From positions 44,419-108,418 of the forward strand of contig JABLUY010000122.1 of the NCBI GenBank assembly GCA_013306675.1: a stretch of DNA of 64,000 nucleotides. Direction: 5' to 3'. This DNA comes from Thraustochytrium sp. TN22. Taxonomy: Eukaryota > Sar > Bigyra > Thraustochytrida > Thraustochytriidae. The notes under the pieces were generated by a model, which did no database searches, was not told where the DNA came from, and saw nothing but the letters and a program-made list of their open reading frames with translations. Positions 10,259-20,553 of the stretch are shown in pieces. Numbering within the stretch: the stretch's first letter is position 1; each line of letters begins with the position of its first letter. Position numbers and translations under genes: made by a program.

Positions 10259-11063
10259 ATTCCGGCTATGCCGTCGCCGGCCACCCGCGGCGGCTCCACC
10301 CAGCAGCGGCGCCCGCGGCGCCCAAGCAGGGCAGGTCGAAGGCGCGCGACCTCGCCTGCGCGGCGCGGGGCGAGGGCGCGGGAGAGGCCGGGTGTCCTGC
10401 AGACGAGCCCGGGCTGCAGTTTGCGCCGAGTTTCGTGGCTAGAGGCGGTGGTCTCGACGAGCAATCGGAGAAGATGCGATTTGGCTTGCTTTCGGTAGCT
10501 TCTACTTTTTGCTTCTCAGGTGGTGAGCGGGGTGGTGGGTGGGTGGACGTCTTCTTGTACATGAGAGCGATGGTTGGCGCGCCGCGTGTACATCAGCGAA
10601 TGAATGATGAGAGCGACGGTTGGCTCGCCGCGTGTAGTAACCTACATCAGCGAATGAATGATGAGGCGTGGGTGAGATAAAGAACAAGGCGAGGTTGATT
10701 GAGGCGAGGTCGATGAGACAAGATTGAATCAGTGACCAGGCGAGACCTTGGAGGAAAGTGGTACGCCCGCCCGCCGCTGGCGCAGTACCCCACCTGCGGC
10801 CTCCCGACGCGTTCGTAGTCAGCTTGCAGCCCCAAAGCAAGCTGCGAGCACCAGATCTTGGCCAACATTTTGGAGCGCCGCCGACGTGACGCATGGCCGA
10901 GCCATGGGACGTGGCTGGACCTGTGAGTACGTGAGTACAAGTGGAGTGGAGAGGAAGATGTCATGGCTTGGTCTTCTCTCGATAATAATAATTGAGACGA
11001 TTGCAAAACTCTGCCGGCCCCACACGCGCGACTTGAGCCGGAAACAACTTGCTAGCTAACTAG
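10071..11063. other. Upstream region of VTC1 with GC repeats
   Basis: About 1 kb separates VTC1 from the next minus-strand gene. It holds a CCTG tetranucleotide run (10108-10126) just upstream of the VTC1 start, a GGC run passing into GCGGGC units (10209-10258, G-quadruplex prone), and an imperfect tandem duplication of about 46 bases (10561-10665) sharing gagcga, ggttggc and acatcagcgaatgaatgatga. Nothing in it looks coding. Confidence 0.45.
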
Positions 11064-11069
11064 CTAGCC
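11051..11069. repeat. GCTAGC-type run overlapping the HIT gene stop codon
   Basis: A short run of overlapping GCTA/CTAG units. The TAG stop codon of the minus-strand HIT gene (11064-11066) lies inside it. Similar runs recur at several gene borders in this window. Confidence 0.7.
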
Positions 11070-11567
11070 AGGAGGCCAAGTGAGCTGGCGACCGCCAATG
11101 ACGTGAAGGTGGAGGTGGTAGACGCTCTGGCAGCCGTCGGCGCCATCGTTGATGACAACGCGAAAGCCGGACTGATCGAGGCCCTCGAGCGCGGCGACCT
11201 TGCGCGCGGTCAGGAGAAGGTGGCCGAGCATGTCCTTGTCGGAGTCCTGCGCCTTGCTGAGCTGCGAGAGGTTGCCGCGCACCTTGGGGATGACCAGCAG
11301 GTGCGTGGGCGCCTGCGGGCTGACATCGCGAAAGGCCATGCAGAGGTCGTCCTCGAAGACGATCTTGGCGGGGATCTCCTTGGCGACGATCTTATCAAAG
11401 ATGGTGGGGCCTTGCTGGTTCTGCGCGCCGGCCTGCGCGGCCGCGCGCGCCTTGGCGGCCTCGCCGCTCGTGGCGTCGCTGGCGAGCCCGCGCGCCGCGA
11501 CCTCGCCGGCGGGCCCCAGGCCGCGCCGCACCATCTGCAGGCGCCGCACCGCCGCGGCAGCGCGCAT
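11064..11567 (-). CDS. HIT-domain nucleotide hydrolase (HINT1-like), organelle-targeted
   Basis: A 167-residue protein. After an Arg/Ala-rich N-terminus that reads like a mitochondrial presequence (about 1-35), the HIT domain begins at [19 protein letters not shown] and ends with the histidine triad HLHLHVIGG, followed by the usual QLTWPPG end. HINT-type enzymes hydrolyse phosphoramidates of AMP and related nucleotides. An in-frame ATG at 11708 would add 47 low-complexity residues; 11567 is preferred because it exposes the presequence. The gene is divergent from the membrane-protein gene starting at 11811, so about 240 bp would serve both promoters. Confidence 0.9.
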   Translation of the reverse strand: MRAAAAVRRLQMVRRGLGPAGEVAARGLASDATSGEAAKARAAAQAGAQNQQGPTIFDKIVAKEIPAKIVFEDDLCMAFRDVSPQAPTHLLVIPKVRGNLSQLSKAQDSDKDMLGHLLLTARKVAALEGLDQSGFRVVINDGADGCQSVYHLHLHVIGGRQLTWPPG

Positions 11568-11810
11568 GGCGCCGTGCGGCCGCTTCCGGCGCTGGCGCTC
11601 GGTCTCCTCTCCCGCGCCCGCGAGCGCGCCGCCGCCCTGCCTCGCGCGCGAGCCGGGGCCGGGGTCGGGGCCGGAGTTGGAGTTCTGCTGCCCGCCATCC
11701 TGCGCCATGGCGGCGCGCCCGCGCCCAAACTCCGATCCCGCGCGCTCCCGAGCACGCGCGGCGGCGCGGCGGCGCGGCGGCGTGCGCAGGCGGAGGTGGC
11801 GGCCGCCCCG

Positions 11811-13142
11811 ATGCAGCAGGCCGCGGCGGCGACGGCGGCGGCGGCGGCGGCGGTGCCGCCTGCGCCGGACGGCGGCATGGCGGCCGCGAAGGACGGCAAC
11901 GGCGCGGCGCTGCGCAGGGACTCGCAGGCCATGACGCAGGCGCCGCTCGCGCAGGGCTCGCAGGGCAGCGCGGAGGGCGAGCAGGCGCCCCGCGGCGGGC
12001 CCGGGTTCCGCCGCCTGCGCGAGTACGAGGAGGCGCTGCAGCGCGAGCACAGCGGCGAGGTCCTGGGCAAGGAGCACACCGTCGGGGCGATGCGCGTGCT
12101 GAACGAGATCAAGACGACCGTGCAGGACGAGATCAGCGCGTTTTTCATCTACCTGCGGCTGACGTGCAGCGTGGAGTCGGCGCTGGTGCTCGCCAACGCG
12201 GTGGGCGCGACGGTGTTCTACCTAGAGTGGGACCCGCACGGCGACGGCGAGCTAATCGCGGCCAAGCTCGACATGAGCTTCCTGGCCTTCTCCGTGACCT
12301 TCCCACTCACGTACCTGCTGGGCCAGGCCTTCTCGCGCCGCGAGCAGGCGCTGCAGCACGCGGCCGACTACCGGTCGGTGCTCCTGTCCATTGTGTGCGC
12401 CACGCTGACCTGGGACTTTCCGAGCGCGACTAGCAAGAATTGGGGCGGCCGCGCCGAGCTGCCGGCCTCGCACAGCCGCCTCGTGCGCGACACGGCAGTG
12501 GAGATGTCGCAGCTGCTCTTCCAGTACCTGTCCATGCCGCTCGTAGGCAAGGCGCGCAACCACGTGTTCCGGCGCGACAGCAGGCGCGTCGACACGGTCG
12601 TCAATATCCGCGTCGACATCGAGCAGCGCCAGGCTGAGCTCTTCCGCCGCCTCTACGACAGCGTGGAGACGCTCAAGGCCACCGGCATGCCAGGCAACGA
12701 GTCCTCGCGCATCAACCAATACATTTGGTTCCTGCAGCAGCGCATCAACCTGCTGCGCAACCAAAAGGTCTACCGCACGCCGCAGGCCACGCGCTCCTTT
12801 GGCCGCGTCTACCTCTTTGTGCTCCCCTGGTTCCTCGGGCCTTACTTTGCCTGGGTGTACGAGCAGACCGAGGCGTACGGCATCGCGCTTGCCATCTCTT
12901 GCCTCACCTTCCTCGTCCTGCTCGGGCTCATCACGGCCGGCCGCGCACTGGAAGATCCCTTTTTGCAAGAGATGGGCTTCGACAACATCCGCCTCCAGCA
13001 TGACTTCGCCGTGCTCATCCAGATTATTGATTACCACTTTGACGCTGCCGAGCGCATACGCCTCGGCGCCATCTCCACCAACGACAAAGCGACAGCGACG
13101 GAGGATGTTGACCCGGTCGAGGCCGCAGACAAGGCCGTGTAG
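11811..13142 (+). CDS. Multi-pass membrane protein, bestrophin-like
   Basis: A 443-residue protein. The first 90 residues are Ala/Gln-rich and disordered. Membrane segments follow in two pairs: one pair within about 120-190 (including [18 protein letters not shown]) and another within about 335-390 ([14 protein letters not shown] and [17 protein letters not shown]). A long soluble part lies between them, with [14 protein letters not shown] before the second pair. The segment [20 protein letters not shown] after the last helix resembles the region following the last helix of bestrophin-type anion channels and related uncharacterised proteins. The two-plus-two helix layout fits, but I cannot confirm the family. 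The ATG at 11811 is chosen because upstream sequence in frame is antisense to the HIT gene. Confidence 0.7.
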   Translation: MQQAAAATAAAAAAVPPAPDGGMAAAKDGNGAALRRDSQAMTQAPLAQGSQGSAEGEQAPRGGPGFRRLREYEEALQREHSGEVLGKEHTVGAMRVLNEIKTTVQDEISAFFIYLRLTCSVESALVLANAVGATVFYLEWDPHGDGELIAAKLDMSFLAFSVTFPLTYLLGQAFSRREQALQHAADYRSVLLSIVCATLTWDFPSATSKNWGGRAELPASHSRLVRDTAVEMSQLLFQYLSMPLVGKARNHVFRRDSRRVDTVVNIRVDIEQRQAELFRRLYDSVETLKATGMPGNESSRINQYIWFLQQRINLLRNQKVYRTPQATRSFGRVYLFVLPWFLGPYFAWVYEQTEAYGIALAISCLTFLVLLGLITAGRALEDPFLQEMGFDNIRLQHDFAVLIQIIDYHFDAAERIRLGAISTNDKATATEDVDPVEAADKAV

Positions 13143-13572
13143 CACAAAGGGGGGAAAAGGTGGCCGCGGGGAGTGATGTACAGACCGAGTGAGGAAGGAG
13201 CGAAAACGAGCAATGAGAGGAATGTGCGATGAGCGATCGAGAGCGATCGCGCACGAGGAGGGGCTGTGCGAAGCAGTGCAAGTCACACTCTCCTGATCTT
13301 AGAAAAGCCAAGAGATGCGCAGGTCTCCTGAGCGAAGAGATAGAGCCCTCGTCTCGACTATTAGCCTGTTAGGCAACGACGCATGCGTTGAAGCTAAGAG
13401 GTAAGCGTTTTAGAAGAAGGACAGGCTCTCGAGCAGGACAACAAGCCCAATGGAGCCCAGCGGACTAATAAGCCGTTGGGCCTCTTCTGCTTCCCAGCTC
13501 GAGGCGTCGTCGCCCATTCGTCACCAACTCCAATCACCAAGTCTGGGGCGTTTGCGCGTGCGCGCACTCGCA
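13143..13572. other. Intergenic region
   Basis: Between two plus-strand genes and lower in GC than the coding parts. The frame of the next gene is open from 13450, but that stretch would put 41 residues in front of an obvious signal peptide, so it is treated as untranslated. No other feature seen. Confidence 0.4.
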
Positions 13573-16500
13573 ATGTCAGCCGCCACGGCGCCCGTGCGCC
13601 GCCGCCGGCCTCGGCAGCTCGGCCTCGCGCCGCTTGCGCTCGCGGCCGTGGCCGTGGCAATGGTGGCGGTCGAAGCAGCCGAGGCCAGGGCGGCGGCCGC
13701 CACGTACTTGGAGGAAGGCTCGGGCGTGGAGCGCGTCTGCCCGCCAGGCCACTGGTGCGTGGACGGCGTCAAGACGCGCTGCGCGTCCGGCACGTACAAT
13801 CCGTCGCCCGGCCGGACTGCGTGCGAGACGTGTCCGAGCGGCGCGAGCTGTCCGGTGGGCTGCGTGCGGCCGCTGGCCTCGCAGTCGACGCAGCAGACGC
13901 AGCAGACGCAGCAGGCGCAGCAGGCGCAAGCAGAGAGCGGCGCAGCACAATCAGAGCCCCCAACGTGCGTGGCAACCTTGGGGTTTCTGTGCGCCGAAAA
14001 TGGGCGCCTCGAACTGTGCCCTCGCGGGTACTATTGCGAGGACGGCACGGCACTAGCATGCCCGACGGATGGCGTGAGCTTCTGCCCGGAGGGCTCCTCG
14101 TCGCCGCAAGTGATCGAGGAGGGCCGGTACGTGGACATGGAGGCGCAGGAGGAGCGCATCTGCGAGCGCGGGTACTTTTGCGCGGCTGGCGTTCGGACGG
14201 CGTGCCCGGCCGGGACGTACGGCGCAACGCGCGGGCTGCTGAACGCGTCCTGCACCGGGCTGTGCGCCCCCGGGTTCTTTTGCCCAGACGGCAGCGTGAG
14301 CGCGGAGCAGGAGCCGTGCGGCGGGCCGGAGTGGTACTGTCCGGAGGGGTCCGGGGCGCCCGTGGCGGCGGACCCGGGGTACTACACGCCGTCAAACCAG
14401 TCGATGCAGATCGTCTGTCCAGTGGGCGCCTTTTGCCATGACGGCATGGAGTTCCCGTGCCCTGCGGGCAGCGCGAACGAGGACAGCGAGGGTCTTTCGG
14501 CAAGGGCGCAATGCACAGCGTGCGCGGCGGGCTACGTCTGCTCCGCTGGCGACGTGCAGGCGTGCGGCGGGCCGGACGTGTACTGCCCGGCAGGCGACCC
14601 GAAGAACCCCCTGGCGGTGCCAACGGGGTACTACAGCGACACGGAGGGCGGCGCGGCGGCGCGCAAGTCGACGCGCAACCACTGCGAGCAGAGTCTCTCA
14701 GACACCTCGTGCGAGAGATTCCCGTACGATGCGCTCCTGTACGACAACGTAACGGTGGTGGGCGACCCTTGGCATCGCAGCGTGGCGACACTGTGCGAGC
14801 CGGGCCACTACTGCGTCGACGGGGACCGGTACGAATGCCCGCCGGGCCGTTTCGGGAGCGCCGGCGGCATGACGTCGCGCACGTGCACGGGCCCGTGCAG
14901 GGCCGGGTTCTACTGCCCGGCGGCGTCGACGAGCGCGACGCAGGTGGCGTGCCCAGAGCCGAGCTGGTACTGCCCGGCGGAGACGGGCAGCCCGTTCCCG
15001 GTGCAGGATGGGTACTACGTGACGGCGGACCGCGCGGAGGAGCGGGCGTGCGAGCTGGGGCACTACTGCATCAAGGGTGTGATGCACGCGTGCCCGGCCG
15101 GGACGTACGGGTCGAGGCGCGGGCTGTCGTACTCGCTGTGCTCCGCGCGGTGCCCGCCGGGGTACTACTGCCCGGAGGGCTCGGTGGAGGCGCGCGCGCA
15201 CGCGTGCGAGAGCGCTGCGGTGTTCTGTCCGATGGGGTCGGGCGAGCCGCGAACGACGCGGGCCGGGTACTACACGAACGTGGAGCGCTCGTGGGAGTAC
15301 GAGTGCGAGGAGGGCCACTTTTGCGAGGGTGGCGTGCGGCGGCCGTGTCCGGCGGGGACCTACGGCGACGCGGCGGGGCTGAGCTCTGCGGCGTGCTCGG
15401 GCGCGTGCCCAGCCGGGTACTTTTGCCCGGAGGGCACGGTGGAGGCGCGTACGTGGGCGTGCGGCACAGCGTTGGGGCTGACTGCGGACGGGCAGACGTT
15501 CCGCGCGAACAACGTGGCGGACACCTCGTGCGTGGTGCACCTGCTGGACGTGTACCCAGAGCAATTTTTCGAGTTCTCGGTGCTGGGTGCGCGGCAGGAG
15601 CGCGACCCAAGCCTGTGGAACCTGGCGGAGGCGCGTCAGGGCGTGTACAGCGTGTTCAACGCGATGGAGTGGAATGCGGAGGAGCTCGGGTTCCGCACGC
15701 GAAGCGCGACCGAGTACATGGAGACCGGGTGGCGGCCGGGGAGCGGACCCAAGACGGCGTGCTTCTGGAAAAAGTTTCTGACCGCGGACATTTACGGGCT
15801 GGACGGCCTGCAGAAGCAAGAGGACGACAACGACTTCTTCCTGATTGGCACGCACTGGAGCCACCGTGACCGGCTGTACGTGAGCTCGGGCCCGGAGATG
15901 GGCGGGTACGGCGACGAGGGCATCGTCGTGGCGCAGGACGAGTGGGTGTTTTACTGCCTGGCGTCGGGCGGCGCGGGCGGGTCGAGCGAGGCCTACGTGG
16001 GAAGCCCGACCGAGGCGCCGCGGCTGGTGTGGAGCCAGGCCGACAACGGCGCGGACCGCGGCATCGAGGCCGCGAGCACGCACGTGTCCATGAAGTACGG
16101 CGGCGCCGCGAGCGACGCGGTCCTGGGTGGCCTGCTGCACTGGGACGCGCAGCTGACCGCGGACCAGGTGCTCAATGCGCACGAGGTGACGCGGTACTTT
16201 TACCAGGACGGCCAGCGGCCCGTTCGCGAGCTGCACTGCGGCGCGTATCCGAGCTCGGAATGGGCGCAGGGCTTCTTGGCGCGGCATGTTGGCCCGCTGC
16301 CCTCGGTGCACTACGAGCAGGACGAGCAAGGCAACTACCAGCCGGTTTCGACGGTGCCGCGCAGCTTCCAGGACGAGGACTTCGTGGTGCCCCTACTTCC
16401 GCGCTCGCTGGACACAACAGAGTCGGCGCTGTATTGCCCGGCGGGCAGTGCCGTGCCGCGCATCGCGGAGCCCGGGTTCTTCACGGACGAGCTGCACTCG

Positions 16501-16764
16501 CTGCAGACCGTGTGCCCGGCGGGCGCGTACTGCAAGCAAGGCGTGCTGAGAGCGTGCCCGGCGGGCACGTATGGCGCAGAGGAGGGCTTGGCGACGGAGC
16601 GGTGCAGCGGGTACTGCCCGGCCGGGTTTGCGTGTCCAGAAGGCGTGGCGTCGCCGGAGGCGTGTGGGGATCTGCAGTACGCGCCGCCCGGATCTGCTGG
16701 GTGCGTGGCGTGCGGCACAGCGACGGCCTCGTGCAAGACGTCACGAGACTGCTGCGGAAAGTAA
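13573..16764 (+). CDS. Large secreted Cys-rich protein with ephrin-receptor-like repeats and LamG-like insert
   Basis: A 1,063-residue protein. A basic start followed by a hydrophobic stretch (about 10-38) forms a signal peptide. Residues about 45-640 are repeated Cys-rich units with CPAGTYG, GYYCPEGS and C..G.YC..G patterns, as in the ephrin-receptor-like (GCC2_GCC3) repeat. A Gln/Thr-rich linker lies near 103-120. Residues about 669-880 form a separate domain that reads like a concanavalin/LamG-type fold, with DEWVFYCLASGG and GGLLHWDAQLTADQVLNA near its end. Cys-rich units return from about 950 to the end (CKTSRDCCGK). There is no clear C-terminal membrane segment, so secretion or wall association is likely. 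Such repeat proteins are often expanded in protists; the ligand is unknown. Confidence 0.8.
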   Translation: MSAATAPVRRRRPRQLGLAPLALAAVAVAMVAVEAAEARAAAATYLEEGSGVERVCPPGHWCVDGVKTRCASGTYNPSPGRTACETCPSGASCPVGCVRPLASQSTQQTQQTQQAQQAQAESGAAQSEPPTCVATLGFLCAENGRLELCPRGYYCEDGTALACPTDGVSFCPEGSSSPQVIEEGRYVDMEAQEERICERGYFCAAGVRTACPAGTYGATRGLLNASCTGLCAPGFFCPDGSVSAEQEPCGGPEWYCPEGSGAPVAADPGYYTPSNQSMQIVCPVGAFCHDGMEFPCPAGSANEDSEGLSARAQCTACAAGYVCSAGDVQACGGPDVYCPAGDPKNPLAVPTGYYSDTEGGAAARKSTRNHCEQSLSDTSCERFPYDALLYDNVTVVGDPWHRSVATLCEPGHYCVDGDRYECPPGRFGSAGGMTSRTCTGPCRAGFYCPAASTSATQVACPEPSWYCPAETGSPFPVQDGYYVTADRAEERACELGHYCIKGVMHACPAGTYGSRRGLSYSLCSARCPPGYYCPEGSVEARAHACESAAVFCPMGSGEPRTTRAGYYTNVERSWEYECEEGHFCEGGVRRPCPAGTYGDAAGLSSAACSGACPAGYFCPEGTVEARTWACGTALGLTADGQTFRANNVADTSCVVHLLDVYPEQFFEFSVLGARQERDPSLWNLAEARQGVYSVFNAMEWNAEELGFRTRSATEYMETGWRPGSGPKTACFWKKFLTADIYGLDGLQKQEDDNDFFLIGTHWSHRDRLYVSSGPEMGGYGDEGIVVAQDEWVFYCLASGGAGGSSEAYVGSPTEAPRLVWSQADNGADRGIEAASTHVSMKYGGAASDAVLGGLLHWDAQLTADQVLNAHEVTRYFYQDGQRPVRELHCGAYPSSEWAQGFLARHVGPLPSVHYEQDEQGNYQPVSTVPRSFQDEDFVVPLLPRSLDTTESALYCPAGSAVPRIAEPGFFTDELHSLQTVCPAGAYCKQGVLRACPAGTYGAEEGLATERCSGYCPAGFACPEGVASPEACGDLQYAPPGSAGCVACGTATASCKTSRDCCGK

Positions 16765-17165
16765 CTTGGGTGTGGTGAGCGTCTCAAGCACTGCCAGCGA
16801 CCGAAAGAAAAATACCCCCCTGGTTTTACTCGTAAATGAAGCAAGCAAGTCTGTGCGGTGCGTGGTTCTGTGGACCGACGGTGCCCAGGATACGGCCGTA
16901 GTCGGAGAAGCATTGTGTTCTTCCAAGCCAAGGCAGATTCGGCGGCGGTACCAAGCCTGGAACCGGTACGGTATTTGCTTGACCATGAAAGAGTGGTAGT
17001 GAAAAAGCATGTGCATGTGGTCATGATTGATGAAAGGCAAAGAGAGAAAGAAAGGAGCGCGGCGATGTTTCTTGGAAATGGTCATCATGTTCCCGTGGGG
17101 GTGATGGTGATGATGGTGAAGATGGAAATGCTTGTCGTCAGGGCAGGCCGCAAGCGAGCTTCGTC
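16765..17165. other. Convergent 3' region
   Basis: About 400 bp between two gene ends facing each other. It is A/T-richer than the neighbours and contains a purine-rich gatggtgatgatggtgaagatgg stretch near 17101-17130. No gene or clear terminator signal seen. Confidence 0.4.
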
Positions 17166-18033
17166 TTACCACTTGATGCCAAAGTCGGTGTCGCGCTTCT
17201 TGCTGGCCTTGAGGCGGTTGGCCAGGGTCTTGATGAAGCCGGTACCGGCGGTGGGGTCGAAGCCACCGTGCTCGTCCATGGACACGAGGGCCTCGGAGTA
17301 GAGCGAGTTGGGGGAGGAGCGGCCGCGGCACATGATGTTGGCCTTGTGGAGGCGGACGTTGGCGGTGCCGGTGACAGTCTGCTGAACGTAGTCCATGGAG
17401 TTCTTGAGGTAGGCCATCTCGGGGGAGAACCAGTAGCCGTTGTAGACGCACTCAGCGTACTTGAGGGAGAGCTGGTCGCGGATGCGCATGACCTCGCGGT
17501 CGAGGGTGAGGAGCTCGAGGTCGTGGTGCGCAGCGTAGAGGATGGAGCCGCCGGGGGTCTCGTAGCAGCCGCGGGACTTGAGGCCGACGTAGCGGTTCTC
17601 GACGATGTCAATGCGGCCGACGCCGTGGATGCCGCCGATCTCGTTGAGGTACTGGAAGAGCTCGAGGGAGCCGGTGACCTCCTTGCCCTCGGTCTCGTTG
17701 ACGACCTTGGTGGGGATGCCCTTCTCGAAGGAGATGGTGAGGTCGACGTGCTCGTCCGGGGTGTCCTTGATCTCGCGCGACTTCTTCTTGAGCACGAGAC
17801 CCGGGTAGTCCTGGGTGCCCGGGAAGGACGGGTCCTCGAGCTCGCCGGACTCGTAGCTGATGTGGAGGATGTTCTCGTCCTCGGAGTAGGAGTGCTTCTT
17901 GGTCTGGGAGATGGGGATGTTGAACTGCGAGGCGTAGTCGATGAGGTCCTGGCGGCCCTGGAACTTCTCGCAGTACGAGGGCTCGCGCCAGAGCGTGACG
18001 CACTGGAGCTTGGGGTCCATGCCGAGGTAGCAG

Positions 18034-18070
<37 letters not shown>

Positions 18071-18551
18071 AGCCGTGGCTGATGTGCGTGGCGCCCTCGT
18101 TGTGGCAGATCTCCACCTGGCGCTTGCCGATGGCCGGGCGCGCGATGGAGGTGCCGAGCAGGTAGCGGCCCTCGTAGATGGCGTTGGCGGCCACCATGGG
18201 GAAGACGAAGTCCTCGACGAACTCGCGGCGCAGGTCCTCGCAGTAGAAGGCGTAGGCGCCGCTCAGCTCGGCCTTGCGCTTGATCTCCTCCTTGTTGGCC
18301 TCGGACTTGACGTCATCCTGGCCGAGGTCGGCGATGTACGCGGCCACCTCGAAGCCGAGCTCGTTCACCAGGTACGCCAGCTGCGTGCTCGTGTCGAGGC
18401 CGCCCGAGTACGCCAGCACCAGCTTGGGCTTGCTCTCGTCCGGCTTGCGGAACTCGGTGCGGTTGAAGGCCGGCGTCGACGTGGCCAGCCCGCGCGCCGC
18501 CGCGCGCCACGCGGGCAGCGCCGCCACCGCGCGTCCGCCTGCCGCCAGCAT
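17166..18551 (-). CDS. ASS1: Argininosuccinate synthase, organelle-targeted
   Basis: A 461-residue enzyme that joins citrulline and aspartate with ATP to give argininosuccinate (arginine synthesis, urea cycle). The ATP pyrophosphatase loop AYSGGLDTS is at residues 47-55, then QDDVKSEA, GSTGKGNDQVRFE and the ESRGCYETPG-like block. The C-terminal region has TGTANVRLHKANI and FDPTAGTGFIK. The first 30 residues are Ala/Arg-rich and lack acidic residues, so a mitochondrial (or plastid) presequence is likely. The frame is open upstream to 18797, but the ATG at 18551 gives the presequence. Five GCGCCAAA motifs lie about 200-260 bp upstream. Confidence 0.95.
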
Positions 18552-20553
18552 CCTCTTCTCGGCTCGCTGCTGCCGCTGCTCCCGCTGCTGCTGCCGCCGC
18601 TGCTGCTGCCTGCCGCTGCTCGCTCGCGCCGAATCCGCCTTCTGATTCTGCTTTGCACCTCTCGCGCGCCGCCCGCGCGAGCGTGGCTGGCTGCCGCCGC
18701 GCCGCGCTGCCGCAGCCGCGCCAACAGCGCAGCCTGGCCGCCACAGTGGCGCCAAAGCCGCGCCGCAAGTGCGCCAAACCGCGCCAAACCGCGCCAAAGC
18801 CGCGCCAAAGGGGCCGCGCAGCCCGGGCTTCCTGCGCCGCCGGCCGCTGCAGCGCCGCGCGGAAGATTACGCGCGCGATCGATGGTTGTGCAAGCTCGCG
18901 AGCTTGCAGACGCTGGTGATGGCATTGGACTCGACCCGACTCGACTGGAGGCAGCCTGGACCCAGCGACCTGGCTGCACGCCCCGGCGAGCGGGAGACCC
19001 AGGGCGAGCCCTGCACGGCGGCCTGGGACCTGCACGCGAGCGAGAGCCGCGCGAGCCGTGCCCGCCAGCGAGCGAGGCGAAGCGCAGCCAGTGGAAGGAA
19101 AGATCGAGGCGCCTGCATCATCCTGCAGCCAGATTGCTTGTGCACGGGACAGGACGGAGCCGTCCCCCCGAGGCGGTGGTGGACGGGAGTGGAGGAGGAG
19201 GAGGAGGAGGACCTGCAGGAGGACCGGAGGAGAGCGATCACGAGCAGGCTGGGGCGCGGAGGCGCAGGAGAACTCGGCAGAAGTCCAGAGGCCGGCCAGC
19301 CCAGGGGCTCGAGAGCCGAGGCCAAGACGCGAGCGAAGCTCGACGCGGCCTCGCGAGGATGCGAAGCCAGCGGCCGCCAGTGCAGTGCGGTGCAGTGCTG
19401 CGAGGGCTGGTCGGCAGATGTCGGCGCGTCGAGGAGTGCACGAGGACGAGTGGCTCGCAGAGATGCTCGCGCGGTGTGCGGAGGGGCTGGTGGAGAAGGC
19501 GGACGCGCACTGATTTCGCCTGTTTCTGCGGGACTGGAGCGAGCGGGAGCGAGCGGCGTGAGCGCTGCTTGCGAGCTTGCAATGCAAGCGCGTGCAAGCC
19601 GCGTGCGGAGCTGGGAGGACGCTGCGGCGGCGAGCAGCAAGCAGCGACGAGCAGCGAGATGGAACAGCGGCAACAGCCTCGTTTTTAGCCGCTCCGCGGG
19701 CCGGCCACTGGTGACGCTGGTGTCGCGTGCCATGTCAGCAGTGCTCACTGGAGCCACAGTGATGGTGACAGACGTGGGCATACGCCCTGCGGTGAGCTTT
19801 GGCAGGGTGGGCCACTAGGCTGGCCTCGGCCTCGCCGCTTCAGAGACCCCGGCGATGCGGCGGCCAGCTGTCTTTGCATGCCACACAAGGCGCGGCCATG
19901 CTTGCTTCGAGCACTTCGCCTGGAGAAGCCCATCGTGATGTGCGCAATCGCTTACGTCTGCGACTGCTTGCGGACACACAAGAGTTAGGAGGGCTGCTCA
20001 CTCGTGTTGTTCTCATGAGCTAGGCCTACTGATAGCCTGACAATGAAAGAGCCCGAAAGCCTGAAGACCGTGCTGTCTGCGCACACAAGAGTGAGAGAGG
20101 TCGCTCCCGTGCGAAAGGGAGCCCTCTCAACTCTGCGGCAGCACCGAGCAGTCGTCGCCAGAGGACCTCCTCCCTCGAGCTGACCGAGGACGTGGCTCGG
20201 ACCCAGGAACCCCAACACTGCCAACAGCACCTCGAAGATCCACCCAACGAGGACGAAGACTTGCCGCAGGCAGAGAGTGCGTTGACCTTGGCCTGACATT
20301 GTGGAGAAGTTGCCGCCCGGCGACTCGGAGTTGTTGCCTGATCAGACGCCGCTGATCATCTGACGCTGACGGTGGACACATGTCCTCGCAGGCCGCGGGT
20401 CCCAGGCCGAGTCGCGACCTCCGTCGCGATCAAAGATCAAACCAATCAAACCGAGCGGCAGCAAGCAGCCAGCGAGACCCGGACGCGGCGCGGCGACAGC
20501 GGCCGGCGGCACGCGAGACGCGAGACGCGAGGCGCGAGACGCGAGACGCGAGC
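18552..20553. other. Intergenic region between divergent ASS and epoxide hydrolase genes
   Basis: A 2-kb interval. Long open frames exist on both strands (a consequence of high GC), but their translations are Arg/Ala/Ser-rich with no domain. It contains the GCGCCAAA cluster (18749-18809), a GGA run (19189-19211), and an A/T-richer stretch from about 19,900 to 20,100. The final 60 bases before the next gene are a run of cgagacg/gcgagac repeats (20512-20552). Confidence 0.4.
18749..18809. promoter_or_regulatory. Cluster of five GCGCCAAA motifs (E2F/DP-like sites)
   Basis: GCGCCAAA occurs at 18749, 18771, 18781, 18791 and 18802; on the minus strand, the strand of the ASS gene, each reads TTTGGCGC, the consensus E2F/DP site. 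The cluster lies about 200-260 bp upstream of the chosen ASS start. Function is inferred from the motif alone. Confidence 0.45.

Noticed and set aside
18313-19587. 424-codon minus-strand frame upstream of ASS
   Set aside because: It overlaps the start of ASS in another frame and is Arg/Ser/Ala-rich, typical of random open frames in this GC-rich DNA.
17268-19688. 806-codon plus-strand frame
   Set aside because: It lies antisense to argininosuccinate synthase and then in GC-rich intergenic DNA. The protein is composition-driven, rich in Val, Leu, Asp and Ala, without motifs.
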